From: Hyphomicrobiales bacterium
GTDB lineage: Bacteria; Pseudomonadota; Alphaproteobacteria; Rhizobiales; Rhizobiaceae
DNA length: 51,354 bases
Direction of reading: 5' to 3'
Assembly (NCBI GenBank): GCA_900471485.1
Contig: UCEU01000043.1
Location: 1-51,354, forward strand
The first letter of the stretch is position 1, and every line of letters begins with the position of its first letter. Of the stretch, positions 7,778 to 16,201 are shown in pieces. The notes beneath the pieces are model-generated. The model was not told where the DNA came from, made no database searches, and was given only the letters and a program-made list of their open reading frames with translations. The position numbers were made by a program, and so were the translations under genes.

Positions 7778-8983
7778 ATGATGCTTGTCGGGAATCGTGT
7801 ACTTGTTCATGACTATTCCGGGCATCCGTTTCAGGTGCAGCTCTCCCGCTCGCTTGCCGGCAGGGGCTATGAGGTCATGCATGTTCACTCCGCCAGTTTC
7901 CAGACACCCAAAGGCGAGGTGAGCAGACGGGCCGATGATCCGCCAGGGCTTGAGATTGTCGGGGTAAGGCTAGCTGAGCCGTTCCGCAAGGACGGCTTTC
8001 TCAAGCGCCGCGCGCAGGAGGTTGAGATCGGCCGTCGCGTTGGTGCGATGATCGCCAAGTTTCGGCCGGCCATCGTTCTTTCAGCGAATGCGCCGCTCGA
8101 TACGCAAGCGGAGATAATGAAGGTCGCACGGGAATGCGGATCCGCGTTCGTTTTCTGGCTGCAGGACGTCTACAGCGAAGCCATCGGCCGTATCCTGCCA
8201 AGAAAACTGCCGGTTATCGGCACCGTCATCGCGACGCGCTACCGCAGGCTGGAATTCGAGCTTCTGAGGGATAGCGATCACGTGGTTGCGATCACCGAAG
8301 ACTTTCTGCCGGTTCTGAGGCGCAATGGCGTTGAGCGGCGCCGGATCAGCGTTGTCGAGAACTGGGCGCCGCTCGGTCCGTCCATGCCCGCCAATGTGCC
8401 CGAGATCGGACATCGTCGCGTCCGGGCGGTCTATGCTGGAACATTGGGCTACAAGCACAATCCGGACATCCTCTTGGCCGCTGCGGCAAGCCTGCCGACA
8501 GAGGTCGACGTCGATGTGTTCTCGGAAGGTCGTGTTGCGGATGATCTCGCAAGGCGTGCGACCATCGAAGGGCTGTCCAACCTGCGGGTCAGGACGTGGG
8601 TGCCGTTTTCGGATCTGCCACGCGTGTTCGGCGGGGCGGATTTATTGATCGCGATGATCGACAGGGACGCCGGCATCTATTCCGTGCCGTCGAAGGTGCT
8701 GACCTATCTCAGCCACGGAAAGCCGGTGCTCGGATCCATTCCGACAGGCAATCTCGCGCGGCGGATTCTTGAGCGGGAACGGGCCGGACTGGTCTCCGAT
8801 CCGGACGCGCCTTCGCATTTTCTCGATAATCTCAGGCAGCTCGTGGGTGATGATCAGCTGCGCAACCGGCTGGGTGCCAACGGGCGGGCCTATGCCGAGA
8901 GGAATTTCGACATCGACCGGATCACCGACCGGTTCGAAGGCATATTTGGAAATCTGCGATTGGCGGAGTTGGAAACAATCTAG
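7778..8983 (+). CDS. Glycosyltransferase family 4
   Basis: 401 aa from the ATG at 7778; a GTG at 7742 in the same frame has no better ribosome binding site and adds a basic, unconserved-looking leader. The protein has the two Rossmann domains of GT-B enzymes: an N-terminal acceptor domain (HDYSGHPFQ, FWLQDVYSEA) and a C-terminal donor domain with YAGTLGYKHNPD and the GT4-type segment PSKVLTYLSHGKPVLGSIP. It transfers a sugar from a nucleotide donor to a lipid-linked glycan at the cytoplasmic face. It is the only glycosyltransferase in the cluster. Donor and acceptor cannot be read from the sequence. Confidence 0.9.
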   Translation: MMLVGNRVLVHDYSGHPFQVQLSRSLAGRGYEVMHVHSASFQTPKGEVSRRADDPPGLEIVGVRLAEPFRKDGFLKRRAQEVEIGRRVGAMIAKFRPAIVLSANAPLDTQAEIMKVARECGSAFVFWLQDVYSEAIGRILPRKLPVIGTVIATRYRRLEFELLRDSDHVVAITEDFLPVLRRNGVERRRISVVENWAPLGPSMPANVPEIGHRRVRAVYAGTLGYKHNPDILLAAAASLPTEVDVDVFSEGRVADDLARRATIEGLSNLRVRTWVPFSDLPRVFGGADLLIAMIDRDAGIYSVPSKVLTYLSHGKPVLGSIPTGNLARRILERERAGLVSDPDAPSHFLDNLRQLVGDDQLRNRLGANGRAYAERNFDIDRITDRFEGIFGNLRLAELETI

Positions 8984-8998
8984 CGCTGGGGGCGTGGC

Positions 8999-9973
8999 GT
9001 GTTGCGTAGGGGTGCTCTTGTTTGTGGTGCCGGAGGTTTCATCGGCAGCCACCTTGTTCGTCGTCTGAAACATGAAGGCTTTCATGTTCGCGGTGTCGAT
9101 TTGAAACTGCCGGACTATGAGCCAAGCGAGGCCGACGAGTTCATTGTCGGCGACCTCAGAAGGCGCGATGTCTGTGAGCAGGCGGTCGATGGTCCGTTCG
9201 ACGAAGTCTATCAACTGGCCGCCGATATGGGTGGCGCCGGCTATATTTTCAGCGGCGAACACGATGCCGACATCGTGCACAATTCGGCGACGATCAATCT
9301 CAACGTCGCCGATCTCTGCCGGCAGCGGAAGGTGGGACGGCTGTTCTATTCCTCGTCCGCCTGCATCTATCCGGCGCATAACCAGGCGGATCCCGACAAT
9401 CCGAACTGCGCGGAAGCCTCCGCCTATCCGGCCGCGCCCGACAGCGAATATGGCTGGGAGAAGCTGTTTTCCGAACGGCTCTTCCTCTCCTACAACCGCA
9501 ATTACGGCATGCGGAACCGCATCGCGCGCTATCACAACGTCTTCGGTCCCTCTGGCACCTGGGACGGTGGAAGGGAAAAGGCGCCGGCGGCTATCTGCCG
9601 GAAGGTTGCGATGACACCTGATGGTGGCGAGATCGAGATATGGGGCGATGGCGAGCAGACGCGGTCGTTCCTTTATATAGACGAGTGCATCGAGGGCACC
9701 TTGCGGCTGATGCGGACCAATTTCGATGGACCGGTGAACATCGGGTCCGACGAGATGGTGACGATCAACCAGCTTGTCGACATGGTCTCCACCATCGCCG
9801 GCAAGCGGCTGCACAAGCGGCATATTGCCGGGCCGCTCGGGGTGCGCGGACGCAATTCCGATAACCGTCTGGTCGAAAAGGTGCTGGGCTGGCGTCCATC
9901 GAGCCGGCTCGTCGAGGGGCTTGAAAAGACCTATGCGTGGATTGAGGGCCAGTTGCTGCGGAATGCCGCATGA
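8999..9973 (+). CDS. GDP-mannose 3,5-epimerase (GME-like, extended SDR family)
   Basis: 324 aa. GAGGFIGSHL (10-19) is the NAD-binding glycine motif. The protein matches the plant GDP-mannose 3,5-epimerase, as I recall its sequence, along its length: LAADMGGAGYIF, SSSACIYP with the catalytic Cys122, YGWEK (Tyr151, Lys155), GGREKAPAA (Lys194), WGDGEQTRSFLYIDECIEG, VNIGSDEMV and GVRGRNSDN. Known GMEs convert GDP-D-mannose to GDP-L-galactose or GDP-L-gulose. The gene sits between a GT4 gene and wzx, overlapping wzx by ATGA, so it most likely supplies a sugar donor for this polymer from GDP-mannose. The start is a GTG at 8999. Confidence 0.92.
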   Translation: MLRRGALVCGAGGFIGSHLVRRLKHEGFHVRGVDLKLPDYEPSEADEFIVGDLRRRDVCEQAVDGPFDEVYQLAADMGGAGYIFSGEHDADIVHNSATINLNVADLCRQRKVGRLFYSSSACIYPAHNQADPDNPNCAEASAYPAAPDSEYGWEKLFSERLFLSYNRNYGMRNRIARYHNVFGPSGTWDGGREKAPAAICRKVAMTPDGGEIEIWGDGEQTRSFLYIDECIEGTLRLMRTNFDGPVNIGSDEMVTINQLVDMVSTIAGKRLHKRHIAGPLGVRGRNSDNRLVEKVLGWRPSSRLVEGLEKTYAWIEGQLLRNAA

Positions 9974-11271
9974 TGGCCTGCGCATGGCTTCGTAAGAAAG
10001 CGAAAGATCGTGGCGCGATGCCGGCGGTGGGCAACGCCGTGCTGCTGATCGCAAGCTTCGGCATTGGGCAAGGTTCCCTGTTTCTCGCGCAGACATGGCT
10101 GGTCGGGCAGGGGGAATTGAAGCTCCTTGCGCATTTTGGCGCGTTGTTCTCCTTCGCCATCCTGGCCTTGATGCTGGTCGACTGCGGTGCGGTGACGACG
10201 TTGGCCAGGCGGATTTCGTTGGCCGGCGGGGATGAACGCGATGGCATAATCTGGAAATGCTATTGGCATGCAAGCCTTGTCAGGTCGTGCGCGGCGACCG
10301 GGGTCTTTCTGGTGGCCTTAAGCTATGCCGTTTTGAGCGAGGATGGGTTCGACCGCGCCTACCTGCTGTCCGCCGGGCCGGCGCTCTTCATCTGGGCGTT
10401 CAACGCGGCTGGCGTGCTTGATGGCCTAGCGCTCGGTGGACTGAGCGGGCTGACGGGCGTGCCGATCTACGCCGTTCCATCCGTCGCCTTGCTGTTGGCC
10501 GGCGACCAGACGCCGGGCACGGCAGGTGCGCTGCTCGGTGCAGCGCTATCACTCGGTGTGATGCTTGCCGTCGTCTCGCAGGTCGCGATCCTGCACAGGC
10601 TCGGACATGCGCCAGCGCCTGTGCGGATCAGGTGGAGCGGGATGGTGGGTTTCGCGCGTGAGGGGACGGGCGTGCTCTTGGCAGTGGTGCCCGGCCAACT
10701 CTCCTTTCGCTTCCAGATCGTCGTCTGCTCGCTGTTTCTGGGGGAGGTGACCACAGCCGTCTTTCTCTACGGGCGGCAGATCGCGGTCGCACTGTCGCAG
10801 GTGCTGGAGTTCATCCGGCGGGCGCATTTTCCGCTGCTGGTCCGGGAGGTTCGCGGCGGCGAAGGCAGCATCGGCCTCGTCTTCAGGACGCAGCGGCTGG
10901 CGACTTGGCTGGCATTGCTTCTCTCCATCGTGATGCTTGGTGCCGGTGCCCTGATGGCGTGTCTGCTGGATGGTGCGGCCGCCGAGGCTGGCGCCGTGGT
11001 GGCACTGTTTTCGGTCGGTGTCTTTACAGGGGCCATCTCGCAAACGCTGTCGCAGGCGGGTCAGGCGTTGGGGCGCTATCGGATGGTTGCGTGGGCTGCC
11101 TGTATTGCCATGTTTGCCGGCTTTGCGGCGAGTGCATTGTTCGGGTGGGCGTCGGGGCTCGCCGGGCTGGCTCTGGCGGAAGTGGTGACGCATGGGGTCG
11201 TCTTCCTGATCATTTGGGCTGTTGTTTTTCGACGGTCCGCGCGCCTCCCTGCTTTGGCGGTGCGCTCATGA
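9970..11271 (+). CDS. Wzx-like polysaccharide flippase (MATE/MOP superfamily)
   Basis: 433 aa, almost wholly hydrophobic, with about 12 predicted membrane helices and basic loops. This is the length and topology of O-antigen/exopolysaccharide flippases. It moves lipid-linked repeat units across the inner membrane. It overlaps the epimerase by ATGA at its start and the polymerase by ATGA at its end, so the three are translationally coupled. Sequence identity within the family is low, so the call rests on topology and on the position between epimerase and polymerase. Confidence 0.8.
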   Translation: MMACAWLRKKAKDRGAMPAVGNAVLLIASFGIGQGSLFLAQTWLVGQGELKLLAHFGALFSFAILALMLVDCGAVTTLARRISLAGGDERDGIIWKCYWHASLVRSCAATGVFLVALSYAVLSEDGFDRAYLLSAGPALFIWAFNAAGVLDGLALGGLSGLTGVPIYAVPSVALLLAGDQTPGTAGALLGAALSLGVMLAVVSQVAILHRLGHAPAPVRIRWSGMVGFAREGTGVLLAVVPGQLSFRFQIVVCSLFLGEVTTAVFLYGRQIAVALSQVLEFIRRAHFPLLVREVRGGEGSIGLVFRTQRLATWLALLLSIVMLGAGALMACLLDGAAAEAGAVVALFSVGVFTGAISQTLSQAGQALGRYRMVAWAACIAMFAGFAASALFGWASGLAGLALAEVVTHGVVFLIIWAVVFRRSARLPALAVRS

Positions 11272-12593
11272 TCCGGATTGGCGCGGTGCTCGGGCTCTAT
11301 CTCCTGAACCTGCCATTCGCGGATGGGCTGTTCGTGGTGCTCCTGACCCTGCCGATGCTGGCTTTTGTCCTCCTGGGCCTGTCGCGGCTGAGGTCGCCCC
11401 GGTTCCAGGTCGGCGAAGTGTTCTGGTTCTGCCTGTTCATCTATTTCGTGATCTCACCGCTGCAGCGCCTGCATGGCGACCGGATCGGCGGCATTACCGC
11501 GATCACCGCCTACGCCTATGAGCGCTGGGAATACGTGGTCGCGATGCTGATCGTGCTGGTATTCGCGCTGCCGTTTCTGTTCGTGCCGATGCAACGCAAG
11601 GAGGACGATCTCGCCGAAAGCGCCAGGCCCGGGCTGTCCTTGCTTTTGATCGGTAGTATCGTTGCCTTCGCGCTGTTTTCGGCATCCGAAGGCGGGCTGG
11701 AGCGGCTGCTGTCGCCCCGGCTGGAGCAGGATCCGACGCAGACGTTCATTGCGAGCATGCTGTTTCTCGGCGTGCAGTCGGTGACCGCTTGCCTGGTCGC
11801 GGCCTCCGTCGCGAGGTCGCGCCACAAGCTCGCCGGTTTGGGCGCTTTGCTTGTCGTCATGGTCTTGCTCGCTATAGCGAGAAATCCATTCAATGCGCCG
11901 CGCTTCGTGCTGCTGGCCGTGTGGGGACCGGTTCTTCTGGCGCTGGCGCGCGGGAGGCTATCGGCGGCGGCGTTCCACATCGCCTGTCTGCTGGCGCTGA
12001 CGATCCTGTTTCCGATCCTCAACATCACCACACGATCGGGCATGGAGGGATTGCGGGACCTGTCCGGTATCGCCTTCGTCGATAACCTGTTCGACATTCC
12101 CTCGATCGACGTTTTCGATACGGCGGTGCATGCGGTCCGCTTCATGCAGGGGCAGGATTTTCAGTGGGGCGAGAAGCTGGCGGCGGTTCTGCTGTTCTTC
12201 GTGCCGCGCGCGATCTGGCCCGGCAAGCCTGTTGTCGGCGGGCTCGATATCGGCAACCAGCTGTTCGCCGCCGGCATGTACGGAACGCCGAACCTGTCCT
12301 TCTTCCTCGGCTGCGATTTCTACATGGATTTCGGCTTCGTTGGCGTCGCGCTCGGCGGCATTCTCACGGCTCTGCTGCTTCGGTGGGCTATCCGATCCGG
12401 GGCCGGCACTTTCTTTGAGCTGCCGGTGCTGCATTTCGTCATCGCCTCGTCGTTGCCCATTCTGCTGCGCGGTCCTGTCGGTGCGGTGCTGCCGCTGTTC
12501 GTCTGCCAGGTCTTCGTTGTGATGGTGCTGGGGGCGATGCGCGGGCGCGCGGGCCGACGCGCGCATTTCATGACCGAGGGAGCAGGGGTGTGA
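11268..12593 (+). CDS. Wzy-like polysaccharide polymerase
   Basis: 441 aa integral membrane protein with roughly 10-12 helices and a larger hydrophilic loop around residues 255-320 (PSIDVFDTAVHAVRFMQG to RAIWPGKPVVGG), the usual Wzy layout. It would polymerise repeat units at the periplasmic face. The frame is open far upstream, but that stretch is Cys- and Gly-rich shadow of wzx. The ATG at 11268 gives a clean hydrophobic N-terminus and overlaps the wzx stop as ATGA. It ends in a GTGA overlap with the acyltransferase. Confidence 0.8.
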   Translation: MIRIGAVLGLYLLNLPFADGLFVVLLTLPMLAFVLLGLSRLRSPRFQVGEVFWFCLFIYFVISPLQRLHGDRIGGITAITAYAYERWEYVVAMLIVLVFALPFLFVPMQRKEDDLAESARPGLSLLLIGSIVAFALFSASEGGLERLLSPRLEQDPTQTFIASMLFLGVQSVTACLVAASVARSRHKLAGLGALLVVMVLLAIARNPFNAPRFVLLAVWGPVLLALARGRLSAAAFHIACLLALTILFPILNITTRSGMEGLRDLSGIAFVDNLFDIPSIDVFDTAVHAVRFMQGQDFQWGEKLAAVLLFFVPRAIWPGKPVVGGLDIGNQLFAAGMYGTPNLSFFLGCDFYMDFGFVGVALGGILTALLLRWAIRSGAGTFFELPVLHFVIASSLPILLRGPVGAVLPLFVCQVFVVMVLGAMRGRAGRRAHFMTEGAGV

Positions 12594-13177
12594 TGGAACC
12601 ACTCGAATTCGGCATACTCGATGCCGCCAGGAGCGGCTCGCTGACGGGCGGCCCGAGTTTCTCGCTGCGGCATCGGGCGCTACGGGCGGCGTGGGCTATT
12701 GTCTGGACATTGCTCGCCGCCTGGACGCCGCCGCCGTTTCATCGGTGGCGGGCGCTGCTGCTGCGGCTCTTTGGGGCACGGCTCGCGCGTAATGCGCGCG
12801 TCCACGGTTCGGCGAGGATCTGGTATCCACCGAACCTCGTGATGGAGGAGAACACGCTGATCGGGCCGCGGGTGATCTGCTACTGCGTGGCGCCGATCCG
12901 CATCCGCAGGAACGCGATCATCTCGCAGGGTGCGCATCTCTGCACCGGAACGCATCGGATCGATGAAGCGAGCTTCCAGCTTTCGGCGGAGCCGATCACC
13001 ATCGGCGCCAATGCTTGGGTGGCGGCGGAGGCGTTCGTCGGGCCGGGCGTGGTGCTCGAGGAGGGTGCGGTGCTCGGCGCGCGTGGCGTCGCCTTCAAGA
13101 GCTTGCCGGCCTGGAGCGTCCATGCCGGCAATCCTGCGCGCTTGCTGCGAAAGAGGTCGCGCTTCACCATCCCATAG
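12590..13177 (+). CDS. Hexapeptide-repeat acyltransferase (WcaF-like, left-handed beta-helix)
   Basis: 195 aa. The N-terminal third is basic and helical. The rest has hexapeptide-type repeats (ARNARVHGSARIW, LIGPRVICYC, RIRRNAIISQGAHLCTGTH, TIGANAWVAAEAFVGPGVV) and the typical C-terminal NPARLLRKR end. Relatives O-acetylate sugars of colanic acid or Nod factors using acetyl-CoA. As last gene of the cluster it probably decorates the repeat unit. The start is GTG at 12590 or the next ATG at 12593; both overlap the wzy stop. Its end overlaps the convergent hydrolase gene by 14 bases. Confidence 0.88.
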   Translation: MMEPLEFGILDAARSGSLTGGPSFSLRHRALRAAWAIVWTLLAAWTPPPFHRWRALLLRLFGARLARNARVHGSARIWYPPNLVMEENTLIGPRVICYCVAPIRIRRNAIISQGAHLCTGTHRIDEASFQLSAEPITIGANAWVAAEAFVGPGVVLEEGAVLGARGVAFKSLPAWSVHAGNPARLLRKRSRFTIP

Positions 13178-15149
13178 CGAGCGTGGCCTCGGCCCATTTT
13201 GCCGCGACGACTGCATAGCCGGTGTCGTTGAGATGGATTGCGTCGGCGCGAAGCGATCTCGGAACGAAGCCGGCGGCGATGTCGGCGTTATCGTCTGCCG
13301 TGCCGTTGCCGGCGGCGTGGAGTGGGGCGAGGAGATCGATGTAGCGGCCGGCGTATGAGGCGGCGAGTTGGGTGTTCAGCTCGGAGATGACCTGCAGGAC
13401 GGCAGGTGTATCGGTCGCGGCCGGCAGGATGGAGCCGATGAGATAGCGGCCGCCGCTCGCGTAATCGGTCATGGCCGCGATGTCGGCGAGAACCGTGGCG
13501 CCGTCCTCCGCATTGTTGCGGCCCGCCCATATCCAGTGGATGGCGCGGCGAAGCGAGACGGCGTCGTCGAGAGCGAAATCGGTCGCGTAGGGTACCCGGA
13601 CGGCGTCGCCCGCGGCGTGTCTGGTGAAGCTCCATTGGCCGAGCACATCGGTGGCGATCGTGCCCGCGATGCCGGACAGGTTTCCTTCGGCGCTGCCGCC
13701 CTGCGCGCCCGAGACCGTGAGGATATCGGTCGATCGGTATGTCACCGGCACCTGCGGGCTCTCGTCGCCCCATTGGATGACGATGTTGTCGAGAGAAAAC
13801 GTCAGCGGCGATCCGCTCGTCACGAAAGTGAGGGCGCCGCAGGTGGGGTTGGCGAATTCGTCGTTCCCGCTTTTCAGCACTAGTTCGTGGTGGCCGGCAT
13901 GATCGATTATCCAGGTCGGGTCGCCGTCGGCGGTCGTCGTTGCCCAGCTGCCGCCTGGGGATTGCAGGCCACCGACGTGAACCTGGCCGGCGTCGGACAC
14001 GAACTGGAGGTCGAAGGCGAGATGGATGGTCTTGCCGTTCGGGATGGCGGCCAGCGCAAATTCGCAGCCGCGCAAGACGCCGCCGTCGTCGTTCTCCACG
14101 ATGAGCATGCCGTCCTGCACATGAACGGGCGTCACGTGCCCGTCCTGGATGCGGGCGGACCAGCCGTCGCTGTCATCTGTAAATTCGAAGGGCTGTGAGT
14201 ATTCCGGATGATAGGCGGGGATGACGCTGTCTGGTGGCGTCAATTGCAGTGCCGTGGCCGTTGCGCCGACTTCCAGCTGGCCGGGGAAAATGCGCAGGGT
14301 GATGTCTATCGCGGCGCCTGTGACGACGTTCAGCACGAAGGTGGAGCGGATGAAGGGGTGGCTCGCGATGCCGGTGGCGCTGACCCGGTTGCGTGCGCCG
14401 TCCAGCGGCAGGCTCGGCGAGGCGATCTCGTTGAGATAACCGCCGAGTTCGTCGGACTGGATGAGCGGCAGGTTCAAGCCGATCACGCCGGCCAGGGAGC
14501 CGTCGATCCGTTCGATGTCGCCGGTGATCGTCCAGCTGGTTCCGGAGGCGACCTCGTAATTGGCGGCAAGCGCGCCGTAGGGTTGCCGGGCGATGTCGGT
14601 GAAGGATGCGGTGGCGATGCCGTGGATGCGGATGTCACCGTAAGGCAGCCCGTCTGCGTCGGTGCCGGTTCCGACAAGCTCGTGCGTGAGGCCGTTGACG
14701 CTGCCTGTCTCGAAGCTGGTCTGCCAGTCGCGCGTATGCGGAAACAGGTTGCGCGGCGCTTCGCCACGGACGGCGAGTTTGAGCGGCAGGCCACCCTGGC
14801 GAACGGCGATCTGCGTGGACGTCTGGCCGCCGATGCCGCGATTGGCGACCGTGCGCGGTTTGGGAAAGAGGCTGGCGGCGACAGCGGGGTAGGCGTGCTC
14901 GAAGGCCGACGCGCCGGTGCCGGCGGTCAGGCTGTCCCCAAAGGCGGCGATTGGCCTTGGGAGGGATGGCCGATATCGGGGTGGCTGCGTGGTGGCGAGG
15001 CTGAAGCCGAGAAGCATGACGGTGTCTCCGGTGAACAAGGAGCCCGATCCTAAATCGCGCTGGAGCCAGGGGGACGCGGGGCGGATCACTTCAATGGAAG
15101 ATGCAGCGCACGGTAATCTCGATGCAGTTGTCGAACCGCGATTCTTCAT
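13164..15149 (-). CDS. Large SGNH/GDSL-family hydrolase
   Basis: 661 aa. Block I is IAAFGDSLTAGTGAS (nucleophile Ser about 73), block III is AGRNNA (about residue 540) and block V is DAIHLND (about residue 640), so the SGNH catalytic set is present. Nearly 470 residues rich in beta-strand-like sequence are inserted between blocks I and III, probably one or two jelly-roll or carbohydrate-binding domains. No signal peptide is evident at this start or at an internal ATG (15017). Such enzymes act as esterases or deacetylases. Next to a polysaccharide cluster, a role in removing acyl groups from the glycan is conceivable; phage-tail-like proteins with this domain also exist. Confidence 0.72.
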   Translation of the reverse strand: MKNRGSTTASRLPCAASSIEVIRPASPWLQRDLGSGSLFTGDTVMLLGFSLATTQPPRYRPSLPRPIAAFGDSLTAGTGASAFEHAYPAVAASLFPKPRTVANRGIGGQTSTQIAVRQGGLPLKLAVRGEAPRNLFPHTRDWQTSFETGSVNGLTHELVGTGTDADGLPYGDIRIHGIATASFTDIARQPYGALAANYEVASGTSWTITGDIERIDGSLAGVIGLNLPLIQSDELGGYLNEIASPSLPLDGARNRVSATGIASHPFIRSTFVLNVVTGAAIDITLRIFPGQLEVGATATALQLTPPDSVIPAYHPEYSQPFEFTDDSDGWSARIQDGHVTPVHVQDGMLIVENDDGGVLRGCEFALAAIPNGKTIHLAFDLQFVSDAGQVHVGGLQSPGGSWATTTADGDPTWIIDHAGHHELVLKSGNDEFANPTCGALTFVTSGSPLTFSLDNIVIQWGDESPQVPVTYRSTDILTVSGAQGGSAEGNLSGIAGTIATDVLGQWSFTRHAAGDAVRVPYATDFALDDAVSLRRAIHWIWAGRNNAEDGATVLADIAAMTDYASGGRYLIGSILPAATDTPAVLQVISELNTQLAASYAGRYIDLLAPLHAAGNGTADDNADIAAGFVPRSLRADAIHLNDTGYAVVAAKWAEATLAMGW

Positions 15150-15355
15150 GGTGTGTTAAGTAATTTTCTCGAAATTGAAGCACTATAGTTCCGCGATTCC
15201 GGCCCTGATATCGACAGGACCTGTATCGTGATGATCGATGCAGATCATTGACCGCCAAGAACATGTCTTTCGGATTCGGTTGCGCTGTCGTGACCGATAG
15301 ACTTTCTTTTTTTCGTCGGCGTATACTCGCGGCGGTTCTTGATTAGGAAATCTGT

Positions 15356-16201
15356 ATGAATTCGGATTTTGCCGTTCGCCCGATGCGACCCGGTGAGTTG
15401 GAGCTAGTGCTCGAATGGGCACGTCAGGAAGGGTGGAATCCCGGGCTCGACGATTCGCTTGCCTTTCATGACGCCGATCCGTCGGGCTTCTTCGTCGGCG
15501 CGGTCGGCGAGGTGCCGGTCGGTTCGATTTCCGTCGTCAAGTATGGCGACGACTTTGCCTTTCTCGGCCTCTACATCGTTCACCCGGATTTTCGCGGGAA
15601 AGGCTACGGCAAGGCCATATGGGAGAAGGGTCTCTCCTCCGCCGAAGGACGCAGCATCGGGCTCGATGGCGTGACCGCGCAGCAGGACAATTATCGCAAG
15701 GCCGGTTTCGAAGAGGCCTACAGGACGGTTCGCTATGGTGGCGTGATCTCGTCGGTGCCGTCATCGACGCTGGCCGCCCAGGTGGTCACCGACAAGCTCG
15801 ACGGGCTGCTGCGCTACGATTCCACGATCTTTCCGGCTCCGCGTCCGGCCTTCGTCGCCTCCTGGTGCGCGACGCGGAAGGATCGCCGCACGGCGCTGGT
15901 GCGCAAGAGCGGCAAGATCCGCGGCTACGGCACGATCCGGCGCTGTTACGAGGGCTACAAGATCGGCCCGCTCTTCGCGCAGGACGCCGATAGCGCGGCC
16001 GCCGTGTTGTCGACACTGGCGCCGGAAGCCAAGGGCGCACCCGTGTTCATCGACATTCCGGTCGAGAACAAGGCGGCGATAAGCCTGGCCGAGGAGATGG
16101 GGCTGGAGCCGGTCTTCGAGACCGCCCGCATGTATCGCGGTGACGCGCCGTCGGTGCCGTTGAAGAACGTGTTCGGCGTGACGACGCTGGAATTGGGTTA
16201 G
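15356..16201 (+). CDS. GNAT-family N-acetyltransferase with two domains (YitH/YitI-like)
   Basis: 281 aa. The N-terminal GNAT domain (1-130) has the acetyl-CoA pyrophosphate loop in YIVHPDFRGKGYGKAIW. The C-terminal half (about 150-275) is a second, degenerate GNAT-like domain, as in the YitH/HpaE group. The substrate is unknown. AGGAAA lies just before the ATG. It converges with the DMT transporter gene, the two stop codons overlapping by 4 bases. No operon partner. Confidence 0.85.
   Translation: MNSDFAVRPMRPGELELVLEWARQEGWNPGLDDSLAFHDADPSGFFVGAVGEVPVGSISVVKYGDDFAFLGLYIVHPDFRGKGYGKAIWEKGLSSAEGRSIGLDGVTAQQDNYRKAGFEEAYRTVRYGGVISSVPSSTLAAQVVTDKLDGLLRYDSTIFPAPRPAFVASWCATRKDRRTALVRKSGKIRGYGTIRRCYEGYKIGPLFAQDADSAAAVLSTLAPEAKGAPVFIDIPVENKAAISLAEEMGLEPVFETARMYRGDAPSVPLKNVFGVTTLELG

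Noticed and set aside
8642..10273. A 543-codon open frame on the minus strand
   Set aside because: Antisense to the GT4, epimerase and wzx genes, all of which have clear motifs.
10905..11267. N-terminal extension of the polymerase frame
   Set aside because: It overlaps wzx completely, is Cys- and Gly-rich without helices, and the ATGA overlap at 11268 gives a much better start.
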